Shown here piece by piece: positions 1 to 7,352 of a stretch of DNA of 64,000 nucleotides. How positions within the stretch are numbered: the first letter of the stretch is position 1; every line of letters begins with the position of its first letter. Source of the stretch: Astropecten irregularis (Eukaryota > Echinodermata > Asteroidea > Paxillosida > Astropectinidae). The notes beneath the pieces were generated by a model. It saw only the letters and a program-made list of their open reading frames with translations, searched no databases and was not told the origin of the DNA. The stretch lies in NCBI GenBank assembly GCA_963971285.1, contig OZ020255.1, forward strand, positions 18,062,931 through 18,126,930, read 5' to 3'. The translations under genes and the position numbers were made by a program.

Positions 1-323
1 TGTCCACAGACGGCCGATAGCGGTCCTTGCAGGGGTCGGCGGTTGTATCGGGTCCTTGTTGCGTTCCTCTTGAGAAATCTCTGTATCCGAGGGAGTGTCA
101 CTGGTTGCCCGTATGAATCAAAGTACTCTCCATCTCCGTCTCGAGTGATGTAAATTGCCACCCAGTGTTGTCCAGGTTTGGTAGAGGGATCCGTGTTGAC
201 GATCAGCGCACTTGGGCGCGGCACGTACCATCTAGGAAGTTGATCACTCGCAAACACACCCCTGAAGTAATGCTTCGTGAAACGGTCCCGTTTCATTAAA
301 CGGCTTATCTTGTAACTGTCCAT
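1..323 (-). CDS. Adenovirus-type maturation cysteine protease, C-terminus cut by the window edge
   Basis: Likely capsid maturation protease of the C5/Ulp1 class, which trims virion proteins during assembly. The 107 visible residues begin at ATG 323, 33 bp after the capsid gene stop. The catalytic layout is visible: His53 in the motif GQHWVAIY, the acidic residue Asp69 in EYFDSYG, the oxyanion Gln99 in PLQGPLS, and the nucleophile Cys106 in SAVCG, which is encoded at positions 6-8. The remaining residues continue left of the window. The gene follows the major capsid gene in the same direction, as expected for a late morphogenesis block. The class assignment rests on the order and spacing of His, Asp, Gln and Cys and is quite secure; the exact substrates are unknown. 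Confidence 0.88.
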   Translation of the reverse strand, partial: MDSYKISRLMKRDRFTKHYFRGVFASDQLPRWYVPRPSALIVNTDPSTKPGQHWVAIYITRDGDGEYFDSYGQPVTLPRIQRFLKRNATRTRYNRRPLQGPLSAVCG

Positions 324-356
324 GATGATGGTGGTGTTGACTGTGGCTGAAGCGAT

Positions 357-1688
357 TTAACTCGCGTAATCAAAGATGACGTTACGTGATTGATCTATTT
401 GCAGGATGTTATTGAACTCTGCATAGATTATCACATTGATTGTTTTCTCCAGTGGTCTGGCAAAATGCACGTCCAATCGCAAATTGCCACGTTTCACGAG
501 ATTAAAATGGCCTCCCGCAGACAGGTCAGGGCTCAGATCAAATCCATACAGTGTGTACCCTCCCTTGTAATCGCTGCGACTGATGGTATTGCCCTCATCT
601 TGGTACATTTTATCTGTTCCAGAAAACAGGGTATGGTACGCCCTGATGAAACTAGTTCCCGCCGCATCGAATTTCGGTTTAAGCGGTGTATAAGGTATCT
701 GCTCTCCGTCCACGTGCACCGTCAAATAGTTCACGAACATGTGTCGAAAGTTGAATGGGTTTTTCCCGTACCGACCGTTGAACGCCTCGTTGGTCACGCA
801 TCCGACCACAATGCGTGATGGAAGTTGCCCAAGAAAAATATGGTCCTGGGTGAGGGTTAGGTTTCCTTGTGGCACGGACACCATCTTGCAGAGGTTGCGT
901 CTGAGAGGATACTTGGCGGTACCTTTCTCCAGAGCTTTCATATGACCCAGCATCACGGCCGAACTGACTTTCACTTTTCGGACGAACACGGATGCATCTT
1001 GAATCACCACCTTGTAAGCAGGATTGGCACCGGCCGCCATCAGACAGAAAGCGTCACTGCTCCGAATCAGCTTCAGTTTTAAATCCACACCATTCAGCAT
1101 GTGTCTGTCTTGAAAGAATATGTCGCTGTGTATAGGTCCGATCATATCCACCACTCGGCTGTTCTTAATGTATTCCCATCTATACTTAAGACCCTTGTTG
1201 ATGGCGGCATCATCCCCCAGTGGATCCGGATTGTCCATTCTGTTGGGTGTGTCCTTGTAGAACAGACCCGCCGTGAGTTGCGAGGCCTTGGCATCGCCGC
1301 CATAGCTCAGTAGGGTTTCTATCATGGCTCGGTACGGGTAAGTGGGCGTTGAAGGTGAGATTAAACGCTCGTTCAAACTCACGTCGATCTGGCTGAAAAG
1401 AGACTGTAAAAACAGATTGACGGGTCCTACCCGGTCGTCGTCACCCAGATTGGAGCCGTCAGCTTTAGTCACCTTTGCCCTGACATACAGCTGAGTCTGG
1501 TTCAGATCCATATATTCCTCGCCGGTTCCGGGGATGAAAAACTCGATGGGGCCTCCATCTGATATGGTAGAGATAGGGTGGTATTCCACCCACTGTCCTT
1601 TCTCCACGCTGGTTTGGGTGGGCGGAAGTGAAAAGAGATCCAGTTCGGATTTGGTGCATTCACCCGAGTGTGCATGCAGCAGCGACAT
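357..1688 (-). CDS. Major capsid protein, double jelly-roll type
   Basis: 443 residues, starting at ATG 1688. It belongs to the widespread invertebrate Polinton family often annotated as F54H12.2-like, which I take to be the double jelly-roll major capsid protein that forms the pseudo-hexameric facets. Family hallmarks seen: an N-terminal SELDLFSLPPTQTS segment, VGPVNLFLQSLFSQIDVSLN near residue 85, IHSDIFFQDRHMLNGVDLKL near residue 190, and LFSGTDKMYQDEGN followed by LYGFDLSPDL near residue 355-390. The length fits a compact double jelly-roll and is shorter than adenovirus hexon. The frame is intact. It is preceded by a 36-bp gap after the 141-residue gene and followed 33 bp later by the protease. 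Family membership is clear; the capsid role is from established Polinton literature rather than from structure visible here. Confidence 0.85.
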   Translation of the reverse strand: MSLLHAHSGECTKSELDLFSLPPTQTSVEKGQWVEYHPISTISDGGPIEFFIPGTGEEYMDLNQTQLYVRAKVTKADGSNLGDDDRVGPVNLFLQSLFSQIDVSLNERLISPSTPTYPYRAMIETLLSYGGDAKASQLTAGLFYKDTPNRMDNPDPLGDDAAINKGLKYRWEYIKNSRVVDMIGPIHSDIFFQDRHMLNGVDLKLKLIRSSDAFCLMAAGANPAYKVVIQDASVFVRKVKVSSAVMLGHMKALEKGTAKYPLRRNLCKMVSVPQGNLTLTQDHIFLGQLPSRIVVGCVTNEAFNGRYGKNPFNFRHMFVNYLTVHVDGEQIPYTPLKPKFDAAGTSFIRAYHTLFSGTDKMYQDEGNTISRSDYKGGYTLYGFDLSPDLSAGGHFNLVKRGNLRLDVHFARPLEKTINVIIYAEFNNILQIDQSRNVIFDYAS

Positions 1689-1724
1689 GGTGGTTTACGG
1701 TACGGTGGGATGCTTTCAACAGCA

Positions 1725-2150
1725 CTAATCAAAGATATCAGCCGATCTCTTCCCTCGCTTGCTCGTGCTTGAAATGACTCGTCTGCCGCTAGCTTTTCTT
1801 TTTATACCTCGACGGCGGCCTCTCGAGCCTCCGTTGGTCAAACTGTGAACAGCCGATTCGGTCAAATTCCGTCCCGCACTGCGAAGTCTTGACTTTGCCG
1901 CTTTCTTGATGTCTTTACCATTCAGCGCATCTTGAGCGATGCCAACACCGGTGCGAAGGGCCTCACGACCGATAGTCTTTGCTCCTTGTTTGATTAAAGG
2001 CATGGCCGAACGGAAAAGGCCACCGAGAATACCGCCGAGTCCGTATCCCCTCTGGTTTCTTGGTCCAGAAAATACCGGGTGGCCACGCCCCACCTGTCCC
2101 ACGTAGTAATCCTCATAATGTTTGTTGACGGGAAGGTAACGTTCCATCAT
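1725..2150 (-). CDS. Gly-rich, basic Polinton structural protein of unknown role
   Basis: 141 residues from ATG 2150 (a second ATG follows directly). The N-terminal third is aromatic and glycine-rich (YYVGQVGRGHPVFSG, then GYGLGGILGGLFRSAMP near residues 36-51), the middle is an amphipathic Ala/Lys helix, and the C-terminal 35 residues are strongly basic (GSRGRRRGIKRKASGRR). I recognise this layout as a common companion of the F54H12.2-like capsid gene in invertebrate Polintons. A hydrophobic glycine-rich stretch plus a basic tail suits a minor virion or core protein that contacts membrane or DNA, comparable in style to small adenovirus core or cement proteins; that is inference. It sits 11 bp after the minor capsid gene and 36 bp before the major capsid gene. 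Confidence 0.75.
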   Translation of the reverse strand: MMERYLPVNKHYEDYYVGQVGRGHPVFSGPRNQRGYGLGGILGGLFRSAMPLIKQGAKTIGREALRTGVGIAQDALNGKDIKKAAKSRLRSAGRNLTESAVHSLTNGGSRGRRRGIKRKASGRRVISSTSKRGKRSADIFD

Positions 2151-2161
2151 GGTGATGATAA

Positions 2162-2911
2162 TCAGTTGAAGTATGACGAGCGCCGTTTTCTGAAGTGTAC
2201 CTTCACAATGACTTTACCACTCACAAATGGAATGGGTTGTCCCGTGTCATCCCTTAAATCCATTTCAATCGTGTCCACCAGCTTATGTTTTAGGGGAATG
2301 TAATGGGGATTATCGTAAATTTTTGTCACGGTTTCACCATATTCTCCTTCCACGTTGACCGTGCGTAATAATGGTGCCCGCGTATCACCCACCGTGCTGT
2401 ACTCGACGATATTCGAGTAGATAAATATGGAATGAAACGGTTGTAAGTCTACCACCCGTAGAGACTTTTCATTGCCACAGACGATTGCGCCATCATCAAA
2501 CCCCAGAAGCGTTGCTAGACGACCCAGCATTTTAAGTACCACGTTTTCATCCGTTTTCACCACAATTTTTTGAATGTACTTATTGTATCTGAGTCGGAGC
2601 ATTCCATTATGTTCGATGGGTGGTACGAAGCTCGCAAATAGGTCTTCAGCCGTAGGATAGTACCCCTCGGGTACGCGGTGGAGATGCAGCAGAGTCGAGC
2701 CGCCTCCTTCTGCCGAACAAGCCAGCATGTTCTCACCTTCAAAGACATTGAGCCACCGGTGGGGATAAATGATTTCGGCAAGACCCACTTCCCAGTCTCC
2801 CTCAAACGAGAGAGGTGACGGCAAAGTAACAAAGAAATGACTCAGTGTATTATTAGGATGACTATCCATAGAACTATTGGATGGGAGCGTGACGTAAAAT
2901 GAGTCCGTCAT
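2162..2911 (-). CDS. Minor capsid (penton-like, single jelly-roll) protein
   Basis: 249 residues if translated from ATG 2911, giving an N-terminus MTDSFYVTLPSNSSMDSHPN. An extension 13 codons upstream lacks an ATG and is rejected. The segment VTLPSPLSFEGDWEVGLAEI with YPHRW just after (about residues 30-55) is the hallmark of the Polinton minor capsid family, predicted as a single jelly-roll vertex protein equivalent to penton base. The C-terminus (VSGKVIVKVHFRKR) is basic. The frame is intact. A TATA box on the minus strand lies about 50 nt upstream and overlaps the integrase stop codon, so this gene probably has its own promoter. The family assignment is good; the vertex role is taken from comparative work on Polintons. 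Confidence 0.82.
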   Translation of the reverse strand: MTDSFYVTLPSNSSMDSHPNNTLSHFFVTLPSPLSFEGDWEVGLAEIIYPHRWLNVFEGENMLACSAEGGGSTLLHLHRVPEGYYPTAEDLFASFVPPIEHNGMLRLRYNKYIQKIVVKTDENVVLKMLGRLATLLGFDDGAIVCGNEKSLRVVDLQPFHSIFIYSNIVEYSTVGDTRAPLLRTVNVEGEYGETVTKIYDNPHYIPLKHKLVDTIEMDLRDDTGQPIPFVSGKVIVKVHFRKRRSSYFN

Positions 2912-2960
2912 GATGAGGCTGTCGATCGATGTCTGATTTCCGATTTTCAATGCATTGATC

Positions 2961-2966
2961 TTTATA
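2961..2966 (-). promoter_or_regulatory. TATA box of the minor capsid gene, overlapping the integrase stop
   Basis: The minus strand reads TATAAA at 2966-2961, and the integrase stop codon TAA (2964-2962) lies inside it. It is 50 nt upstream of the capsid ATG at 2911, a normal distance for a short leader. Confidence 0.55.
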
Positions 2967-4050
2967 TCTTGTGTAGAGTGCTGACCCAGCTGTTAAATTT
3001 ATCAGGATAGCCGATCCACTTTACAAGGTGCTCTCTTTTCCCTCTGATCTTTCGAGATTTGAGTACCTTTTCCACCTCGTACAGGTCATCTAACTTGACT
3101 GCATGTTGGAGCTCTTGCTCGTAGAATGTGCCGTCTAACGCTTCACCGTCATAATCTTTCAACTGGTAAACTGGGGGTTGGCGCGGAATTATAGCACTCA
3201 CTGTAAACAGTTCGGTGGTCCAGCCCGGAAGATAACCCTTCTTAAACGGTCTGGCAGCCATGCTGATACGGACCGTATCCCCTACGTTGAATTTGAAAGA
3301 CAAGGGTTTGACCGCTGGACCGTTATTAGATTGACGGTTATACAGATTATACCTAATCCTATCCGCGTTATTGACATTAACCGCAGCAGGGGCTGTCTTG
3401 ATGCTTCTGTGGTATGCGTGATTGTAGGCTGACATTAATTTCGGTAAGACCTTCACGTACACGCGACTGTTGGTTGCCGTGAAATATTTGTACATCTTCG
3501 TTTTGAGCGTCCTGTTGAATCTCTCCACCACGCTGGCCTTTGTTTCGTTCTGGGTTGTAAAGAATCCAATCTTGTTTTCTTTAAGAAAGGACTGAAAGGG
3601 ACGGTTGAGAAACTCGGTGCCTTTATCGGTCTGTAGCATTTGAGGTGTTCGCCCACTTTGTAAAATTTGTTGGAAACCGTTTATCAGGGACGTGCCGGTC
3701 TTTTTTTTGAGTGGAACCGCCCAAGCATATTTGGATAATATGTCTATACACGTCAGTATGTACCTGTAGTTTCCATTTAACCGACTGAGTGAGCTCATGT
3801 CCACCAAATCCGCCTGCCATTGTTGGTCGATACCTCCCACTATTACCCTGTTTCGTTTGAAACGTTTACGTATTTGTTTGTGTAACGTGTACGTGGGTTG
3901 TCGAATCAACCAGGTTTCAATTTCCTTCCGGTTTATGTTCACGCCGTCTTTTCTGGCAGCACGATAAACACCCTCTACGCCACCAAGGCCGGCTGGATGT
4001 TGGGGGTCGTAATACACTCGTTTCAGGTACGCCTCTTTGCTCGCCATCAT
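2962..4050 (-). CDS. Polinton DDE integrase with C-terminal chromodomain
   Basis: 362 residues from ATG 4050. The retroviral-type integrase core (rve family) has its acidic triad at Asp81 (WQADLVDM), Asp142 (LQTDKGTEF) and Glu176 (KASVVERFN), about the right spacing for D,D35E. It would join element ends to host DNA. An N-terminal 65-residue segment with a YYDPQHPAGLGG motif is typical of Polinton integrases. The last 45 residues form a chromodomain (YEVEKVL, then HLVKWIGYPDKFNSWV) with the aromatic positions of a methyl-lysine cage, which probably steers integration to marked chromatin. The open frame continues upstream to 4221 but has no ATG there, so 4050 is preferred; this leaves a 155-nt leader. 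All catalytic residues are present. Assignment is very secure. Confidence 0.95.
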   Translation of the reverse strand: MMASKEAYLKRVYYDPQHPAGLGGVEGVYRAARKDGVNINRKEIETWLIRQPTYTLHKQIRKRFKRNRVIVGGIDQQWQADLVDMSSLSRLNGNYRYILTCIDILSKYAWAVPLKKKTGTSLINGFQQILQSGRTPQMLQTDKGTEFLNRPFQSFLKENKIGFFTTQNETKASVVERFNRTLKTKMYKYFTATNSRVYVKVLPKLMSAYNHAYHRSIKTAPAAVNVNNADRIRYNLYNRQSNNGPAVKPLSFKFNVGDTVRISMAARPFKKGYLPGWTTELFTVSAIIPRQPPVYQLKDYDGEALDGTFYEQELQHAVKLDDLYEVEKVLKSRKIRGKREHLVKWIGYPDKFNSWVSTLHKI

Positions 4051-4205
4051 GGAAATCAGAACTTCGAATGACCACACTACTGCGACAACAGACACACAGA
4101 CAGCGAATTTTCCGCGCCAGTTGTTGAAATCCACAACCTGGTTTAGGTGGACAGCACTCCATGATCGGTGAGTATGAAATGATGGTACTGTAGGGTTTGC
4201 ATGGG
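4051..4205 (-). other. Long leader of the integrase gene with a small upstream ORF
   Basis: This is the longest gap between neighbouring genes in the left half of the element. On the minus strand it contains a short ATG-started frame of 19 codons (MQTLQYHHF at its start) that ends before the integrase ATG. It could damp integrase translation, or it may be chance. Confidence 0.35.
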
Positions 4206-4213
4206 TTAATATA
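4206..4213 (-). promoter_or_regulatory. TATA-like box of the integrase gene, overlapping the upstream stop
   Basis: The minus strand reads TATATTAA at 4213-4206; its last three bases are the stop codon of the 171-residue gene. Transcription from here would start about 30 nt downstream and give an integrase leader of roughly 125 nt. Confidence 0.4.
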
Positions 4214-4721
4214 CAGACCACTTCACGCGCGAGCGTTTCTTTCTCCCGGACGCAGCTTTTCTTTTTCTGGTTGTAGTCTTCGGAATAGGCCCAAGATGGG
4301 ACGCCTCAGCAAATAACTGTGGCAGGTGGTAAGCCTCCCCCTCCTCCGGGCTTTCCCCGAAATGAACCTTCATTTTCGAAGACGCATCGATGACCGGTTC
4401 TCGCTCAAGTTTTGGAGGGCCGCGTGCCACTTCCGTGATTGGTTCTAATGTGGGTGGATGATCATCCTGTCTGGGGGTCTCCACAGTCATGGCCAGCGGT
4501 GCCATTCTCTGTTTGTTTAGATCAATGTACCTTTGTAGCGTCTGATGGTACAGCTTAATTTTGTCGTCATCTGAAAGATTTTGCCTATCCAAAAGCTCTT
4601 TCATCTCAGCGTCCAATCTGTGAACCACGCGCGTTGTGGGTGTTTGCTCCAGTCTTCTGGCCGATTGGAGTTTTGTCAAAGTGTCTTGAGGAACTAAAAC
4701 CATCTTCTTGGTGTGTTCCAT
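4206..4721 (-). CDS. Conserved Polinton protein of unknown function, coiled and basic-tailed
   Basis: 171 residues from ATG 4721. The N-terminus (MVLVPQDTLTKLQSA, then LDAEMKELLDRQNLSDDDKI near residues 37-56) is helical and matches a small protein found upstream of integrase in many invertebrate Polintons. The middle (residues 75-145) is acidic, proline-rich and low in complexity. The tail (TTRKRKAASGRKKRSRVKW) is a strong nuclear-localisation or DNA-binding stretch. It begins 2 bp after the preceding gene ends, so the two may share one mRNA. I do not know its function. A virion DNA-binding or scaffold role would fit the charge pattern but is a guess. Confidence 0.7.
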   Translation of the reverse strand: MEHTKKMVLVPQDTLTKLQSARRLEQTPTTRVVHRLDAEMKELLDRQNLSDDDKIKLYHQTLQRYIDLNKQRMAPLAMTVETPRQDDHPPTLEPITEVARGPPKLEREPVIDASSKMKVHFGESPEEGEAYHLPQLFAEASHLGPIPKTTTRKRKAASGRKKRSRVKWSVY

Positions 4722-4723
4722 CT

Positions 4724-5050
4724 TTACTTGAACAGCAGCCCGCCAAGAGCACTGAGAACTGGAGTGAGTAAAGCGCCAAGGAAACCTCCTTTCTGACGCA
4801 AAACTTTCTTTTTCTTTTCTATACCAACTTGTTTGTTGCCGAGAACTCGCATGTGATGTTTATATCGGACCAATTTCTTTCTCTGGGATGGTTTGAGGGG
4901 GATGTTACCGTTGAGTACGTTAAGGGCGCACTCACATAGACAGTGAATTAGTTCCTTGTTCGCTCCTTGGATAACACCTTGCCGTTGTTTGTCGCTTCCC
5001 TTAGCCAGCACGTGCAGGTAGGGAGCGTTGTGATGCACACGCCTCGACAT
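4724..5050 (-). CDS. Small basic Polinton protein with hydrophobic C-terminal tail
   Basis: 108 residues from ATG 5050; a two-codon extension upstream has no ATG. The central motif ELIHCLCECALNVLNGNIPL (residues about 34-53) and the ending GGFLGALLTPVLSALGGLLF are hallmarks of a small protein that recurs beside Polinton capsid genes. Between them lies a Lys-rich stretch (KKKKVLRQK). The last 20 residues are hydrophobic, rich in Gly and Leu, and could be membrane-active, as needed by non-enveloped virions to leave an endosome; this role is inferred from composition only. A perfect TATAAATA box lies 33 nt upstream. It is separated by 36 bp from the ATPase gene and by 2 bp from the next gene. 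Confidence 0.75.
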   Translation of the reverse strand: MSRRVHHNAPYLHVLAKGSDKQRQGVIQGANKELIHCLCECALNVLNGNIPLKPSQRKKLVRYKHHMRVLGNKQVGIEKKKKVLRQKGGFLGALLTPVLSALGGLLFK

Positions 5051-5083
5051 CTTCAAATGATTGCCGTCTGATCCAAACTCGGT

Positions 5084-5091
5084 TATTTATA
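5084..5091 (-). promoter_or_regulatory. TATA box of the small basic gene, overlapping the ATPase stop
   Basis: The minus strand reads TATAAATA at 5091-5084. The ATPase stop codon TAA (5089-5087) lies within it. The ATG of the next gene is 33 nt downstream, so the mRNA would have a very short leader. Confidence 0.6.
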
Positions 5092-5731
5092 CCTTTGGAA
5101 TGTACACCGTGGGATATTCACCGGGGAAAATGTTGGTTCTGAGTCTGATATCTTCAGGAGTATCGGGTTTTAAATCGATAAAGAGGTAACCATAAGGGGC
5201 AGAAGTAGCATCGCGGTAGGCCTCCATCATGTACTTGGTCTTCGTAGGGTACATCTGCCTCGCTAAATGTGTAATTTGTGAAGCATCTCTTGGGTTTTTA
5301 TAAAGGACCATGTAATGCGCATTCAAACTTATAGTTCGCATTTCCTTTCCCTTGTAAAATAAATTTTGTAGTATGAGAATGACGGAGAGATTTCTGTGAT
5401 GACTACCTTTGGTGAACAGTTCAGTGACCTTTCCATTGTTGCTGCTTTCTGACATCAGATCGTCTATTACAACCAGATTTCTTTGTGTTCGGTCCAGCGA
5501 CTGCAGTAAGTCATTGGGGTACCCCTCCACAAATCGTATCTGAGGGACCAGACTAGCCAGACGGTCATAAGCATCTTGATATTCCCCGTAACACCAGATG
5601 ATATTGTTGATACCCGGTTCAATAATTGTATTACCTTCTGCAAGAATTACACGCTTAACAAATTGAGTTTTCCCCGAACCCGTTGGACCTGCGATAACGC
5701 ACGTGAAGGGGTGTTTAAGTCTCACATCCAT
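5087..5731 (-). CDS. A32-like genome-packaging ATPase (FtsK/HerA superfamily)
   Basis: 214 residues from ATG 5731. It would use ATP to push viral DNA into the preformed capsid. Walker A is GPTGSGKT at residues 15-22, close to the N-terminus as usual for A32-type ATPases. Walker B is NLVVIDDLM with Asp90 and Asp91. A segment with HHRNLSVILILQNLF (about residues 111-125) matches the conserved region after Walker B that carries the sensor Gln. Length is normal for Polinton ATPases and the frame is intact. A TATA box sits about 40 nt upstream. It is the first gene of a tight run reaching to the protease at the left edge. Assignment is secure. Confidence 0.95.
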   Translation of the reverse strand: MDVRLKHPFTCVIAGPTGSGKTQFVKRVILAEGNTIIEPGINNIIWCYGEYQDAYDRLASLVPQIRFVEGYPNDLLQSLDRTQRNLVVIDDLMSESSNNGKVTELFTKGSHHRNLSVILILQNLFYKGKEMRTISLNAHYMVLYKNPRDASQITHLARQMYPTKTKYMMEAYRDATSAPYGYLFIDLKPDTPEDIRLRTNIFPGEYPTVYIPKV

Positions 5732-6212
5732 TTCACTAAATGAAATGTTCCTAGCTTTGCAAGTGACTTATAAAGTCTTCAAAAGTCTTCTCCTTAAAGT
5801 ATTCTGAAATGACTCACAGACATAATAAAACACGGACACATTTGTTTCTTTTTTCTCCACCACTCGGTTTGTATATTGTAAGCAATCTTAAAAATGACAA
5901 TGATTATGATAACTAATAGTAAGAAAGAAAAAACAAAATAATGATAATTTACCGAGAATTGTTACTTAGGGATTCATTCCCATAGACGTGTGCATTAAAA
6001 TAAACCATTCTTTTTTCTTTCATTTTCCCTCTCGTGTTAAGAAATTCACCATGCCAGAACTAAACTTTAGAAACAAAGATTTTAGATAACTAATTATAAT
6101 TTGACCGATTTTTTCCAAAAATGATCAATTAAAATGAAACACAGCCATATTACGAATAATAATAATAAAAAAAAAAAATGTTCATGTTAATAAAATAAAA
6201 GCTTAATTGGTT
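5732..6212. other. AT-rich spacer inside the viral gene block
   Basis: 480 bp without a credible gene, in an element that is otherwise packed within tens of bases. It is very AT-rich, with runs of AAT/ATA and an A12 run near 6167-6178, and several plus-strand AATAAA motifs (for example near 5824 and 6190). Apart from the ATPase TATA box near 5770 I see no structure in it. It may divide the first two genes from the packaging and capsid block. Confidence 0.6.
5768..5774 (-). promoter_or_regulatory. TATA box of the packaging ATPase gene
   Basis: The minus strand reads TTTATAA at 5774-5768, 37 nt upstream of the ATPase ATG at 5731. Confidence 0.5.
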
Positions 6213-6759
6213 TTAAAAGGTATCCATCACTTTTTCAATAAGATCGGCTGTGTTGTCAAATACAGCCACGTAAAAAGAATCACTAATATCATCAAGATCA
6301 TCCTTCCAATCATTTAAAATATCAGTAATCATAGTGTCCAGTTTAATGTTCAAGTCCACTCCATGGCCGCCAATGAAGAAACCAGCACCCAATAGGCTAG
6401 CAACTGCGGTGAATATCTTGCGCACTCTATCGGTGTCTAACGACAGGCTGGCCTCCTCGAAATGCAGGGGCAAAAAGTCAATGATCCGGCTCTCAGGATT
6501 ATTGCCGTAGAATAGGCACGCGTGGTCGTACTGACTCGGCCAGTCCTCCTCACATCCCTCGCAATCCAGTCTCTCCTGCGCCTTGTACACGAACTTGAAA
6601 ACCTCATCCGTCAGGACCTTGGTCAGAATTCTCTTGATAAGTGTTTGTGTCCGGAGCCAACTCGCTATGACCCGTTGATTGGGAGAGTCTGTGTCAGTCG
6701 GTGGTAGAAAAATGAAGACAGGATGGTGATGTTAAAAGGTCAGCTAATGACTTGGACAT
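6213..6759 (-). CDS. Cys/His-containing Polinton protein with an apparent frameshift near its start
   Basis: The intact body covers roughly residues SPNQRVIASWLRTQ through to the stop at 6213, about 160 residues. It contains LDCEGCEEDWPSQYDHACL, a Cys-x2-Cys plus His/Cys pattern that could bind zinc and that I recognise from small Polinton proteins of unknown function. The body frame has no ATG upstream before a stop. An ATG at 6759, 3 bp after the WW-PC4 gene, opens a 21-codon frame that ends at TGA 6696-6694, exactly where a one-base change of frame would enter the body. So the gene is either mutated, read through a ribosomal frameshift, or affected by a sequencing error. A Ser/Gly hydrophobic stretch (VASLLGAGFFIGGHG) lies in the last third. 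Function unknown. Confidence 0.6.
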
Positions 6760-6761
6760 GT

Positions 6762-7352
6762 CTAGACGAGATTAATAGCTTCAGCAATAGCCTGCTTTTG
6801 TTCGATCAAGGTGAACCATTCCTGGGTGGTCAGATTAAGCCCCTTCTTTCCTGCCAGCAGTTTAGTTTGGCCTTCGTTGAGGTAGTACTCCCTCAGGTTA
6901 ACGTAGACACGGCCCTTGAAACGTTTGACCAAGGCATAACGCTCACCTCCCATGTGGAACCTGACGGCGTTCCTCTCGTTCTCGTCGTGGTCAGGATCAG
7001 GGCTGAACTTCCGTTTCTTCCCCTTGATGAACGGAGGCTGGGAGAAGTCCACGGGCGGGTTACTGGAAATCTCTGTCATGGCAGCCGCAAGCAGGTCCAC
7101 TGCAGGCCCGGTGTCGGCGTCGCTGTCTTCATGTTGCTCTTGGATTGATTGGATGGTCGGGATGGACCACACGCTCTCTCTGGTAAATATATTGTGGAAG
7201 TATGGTCGCTTCTCGGTCGTACTGAAACCCTCACGCCATCCCCTTTTGACTTGCTCATGAGTTAACTTCTTGACGCAATCAAACGGACCCGGCCTTTCCA
7301 TAGTACTAGTTGGGGACGAAGGCTGGTCGTTCAATCCTGATGTAGAAGCCAT
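6762..7352 (-). CDS. WW domain plus PC4-like ssDNA-binding protein
   Basis: 196 residues from ATG 7352, in good start context (GCCATGGCT). Two modules are visible. Residues 36-66 form a WW domain: Trp39, the aromatic pair Tyr51-Phe52, Asn54, second Trp62 and Pro65. Residues about 128-190 match the PC4/Sub1 fold, a dimeric ssDNA-binding coactivator domain, in the sequence YALVKRFKGRVYVNLREYY, then GKKGLNLTTQEWFTLIEQ. Between them lie an acidic region and a nuclear-localisation motif KGKKRKFSPDPD (110-121). Protein-primed replication exposes long single strands, so an encoded ssDNA-binding protein makes sense; the WW domain could recruit Pro-rich or phospho-Ser/Pro partners such as RNA polymerase II. 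It is the outermost gene next to the CRE repeats, suggesting early expression. Domain calls are by eye. Confidence 0.82.
   Translation of the reverse strand: MASTSGLNDQPSSPTSTMERPGPFDCVKKLTHEQVKRGWREGFSTTEKRPYFHNIFTRESVWSIPTIQSIQEQHEDSDADTGPAVDLLAAAMTEISSNPPVDFSQPPFIKGKKRKFSPDPDHDENERNAVRFHMGGERYALVKRFKGRVYVNLREYYLNEGQTKLLAGKKGLNLTTQEWFTLIEQKQAIAEAINLV

Noticed and set aside
4051..4221. N-terminal extension of the integrase up to 4221
   Set aside because: There is no ATG in it, it overlaps the preceding gene, and the added residues do not resemble Polinton integrases.
390..7260. Plus-strand and other-frame reading frames inside the viral block
   Set aside because: They overlap well-identified minus-strand genes and have no recognisable domains.
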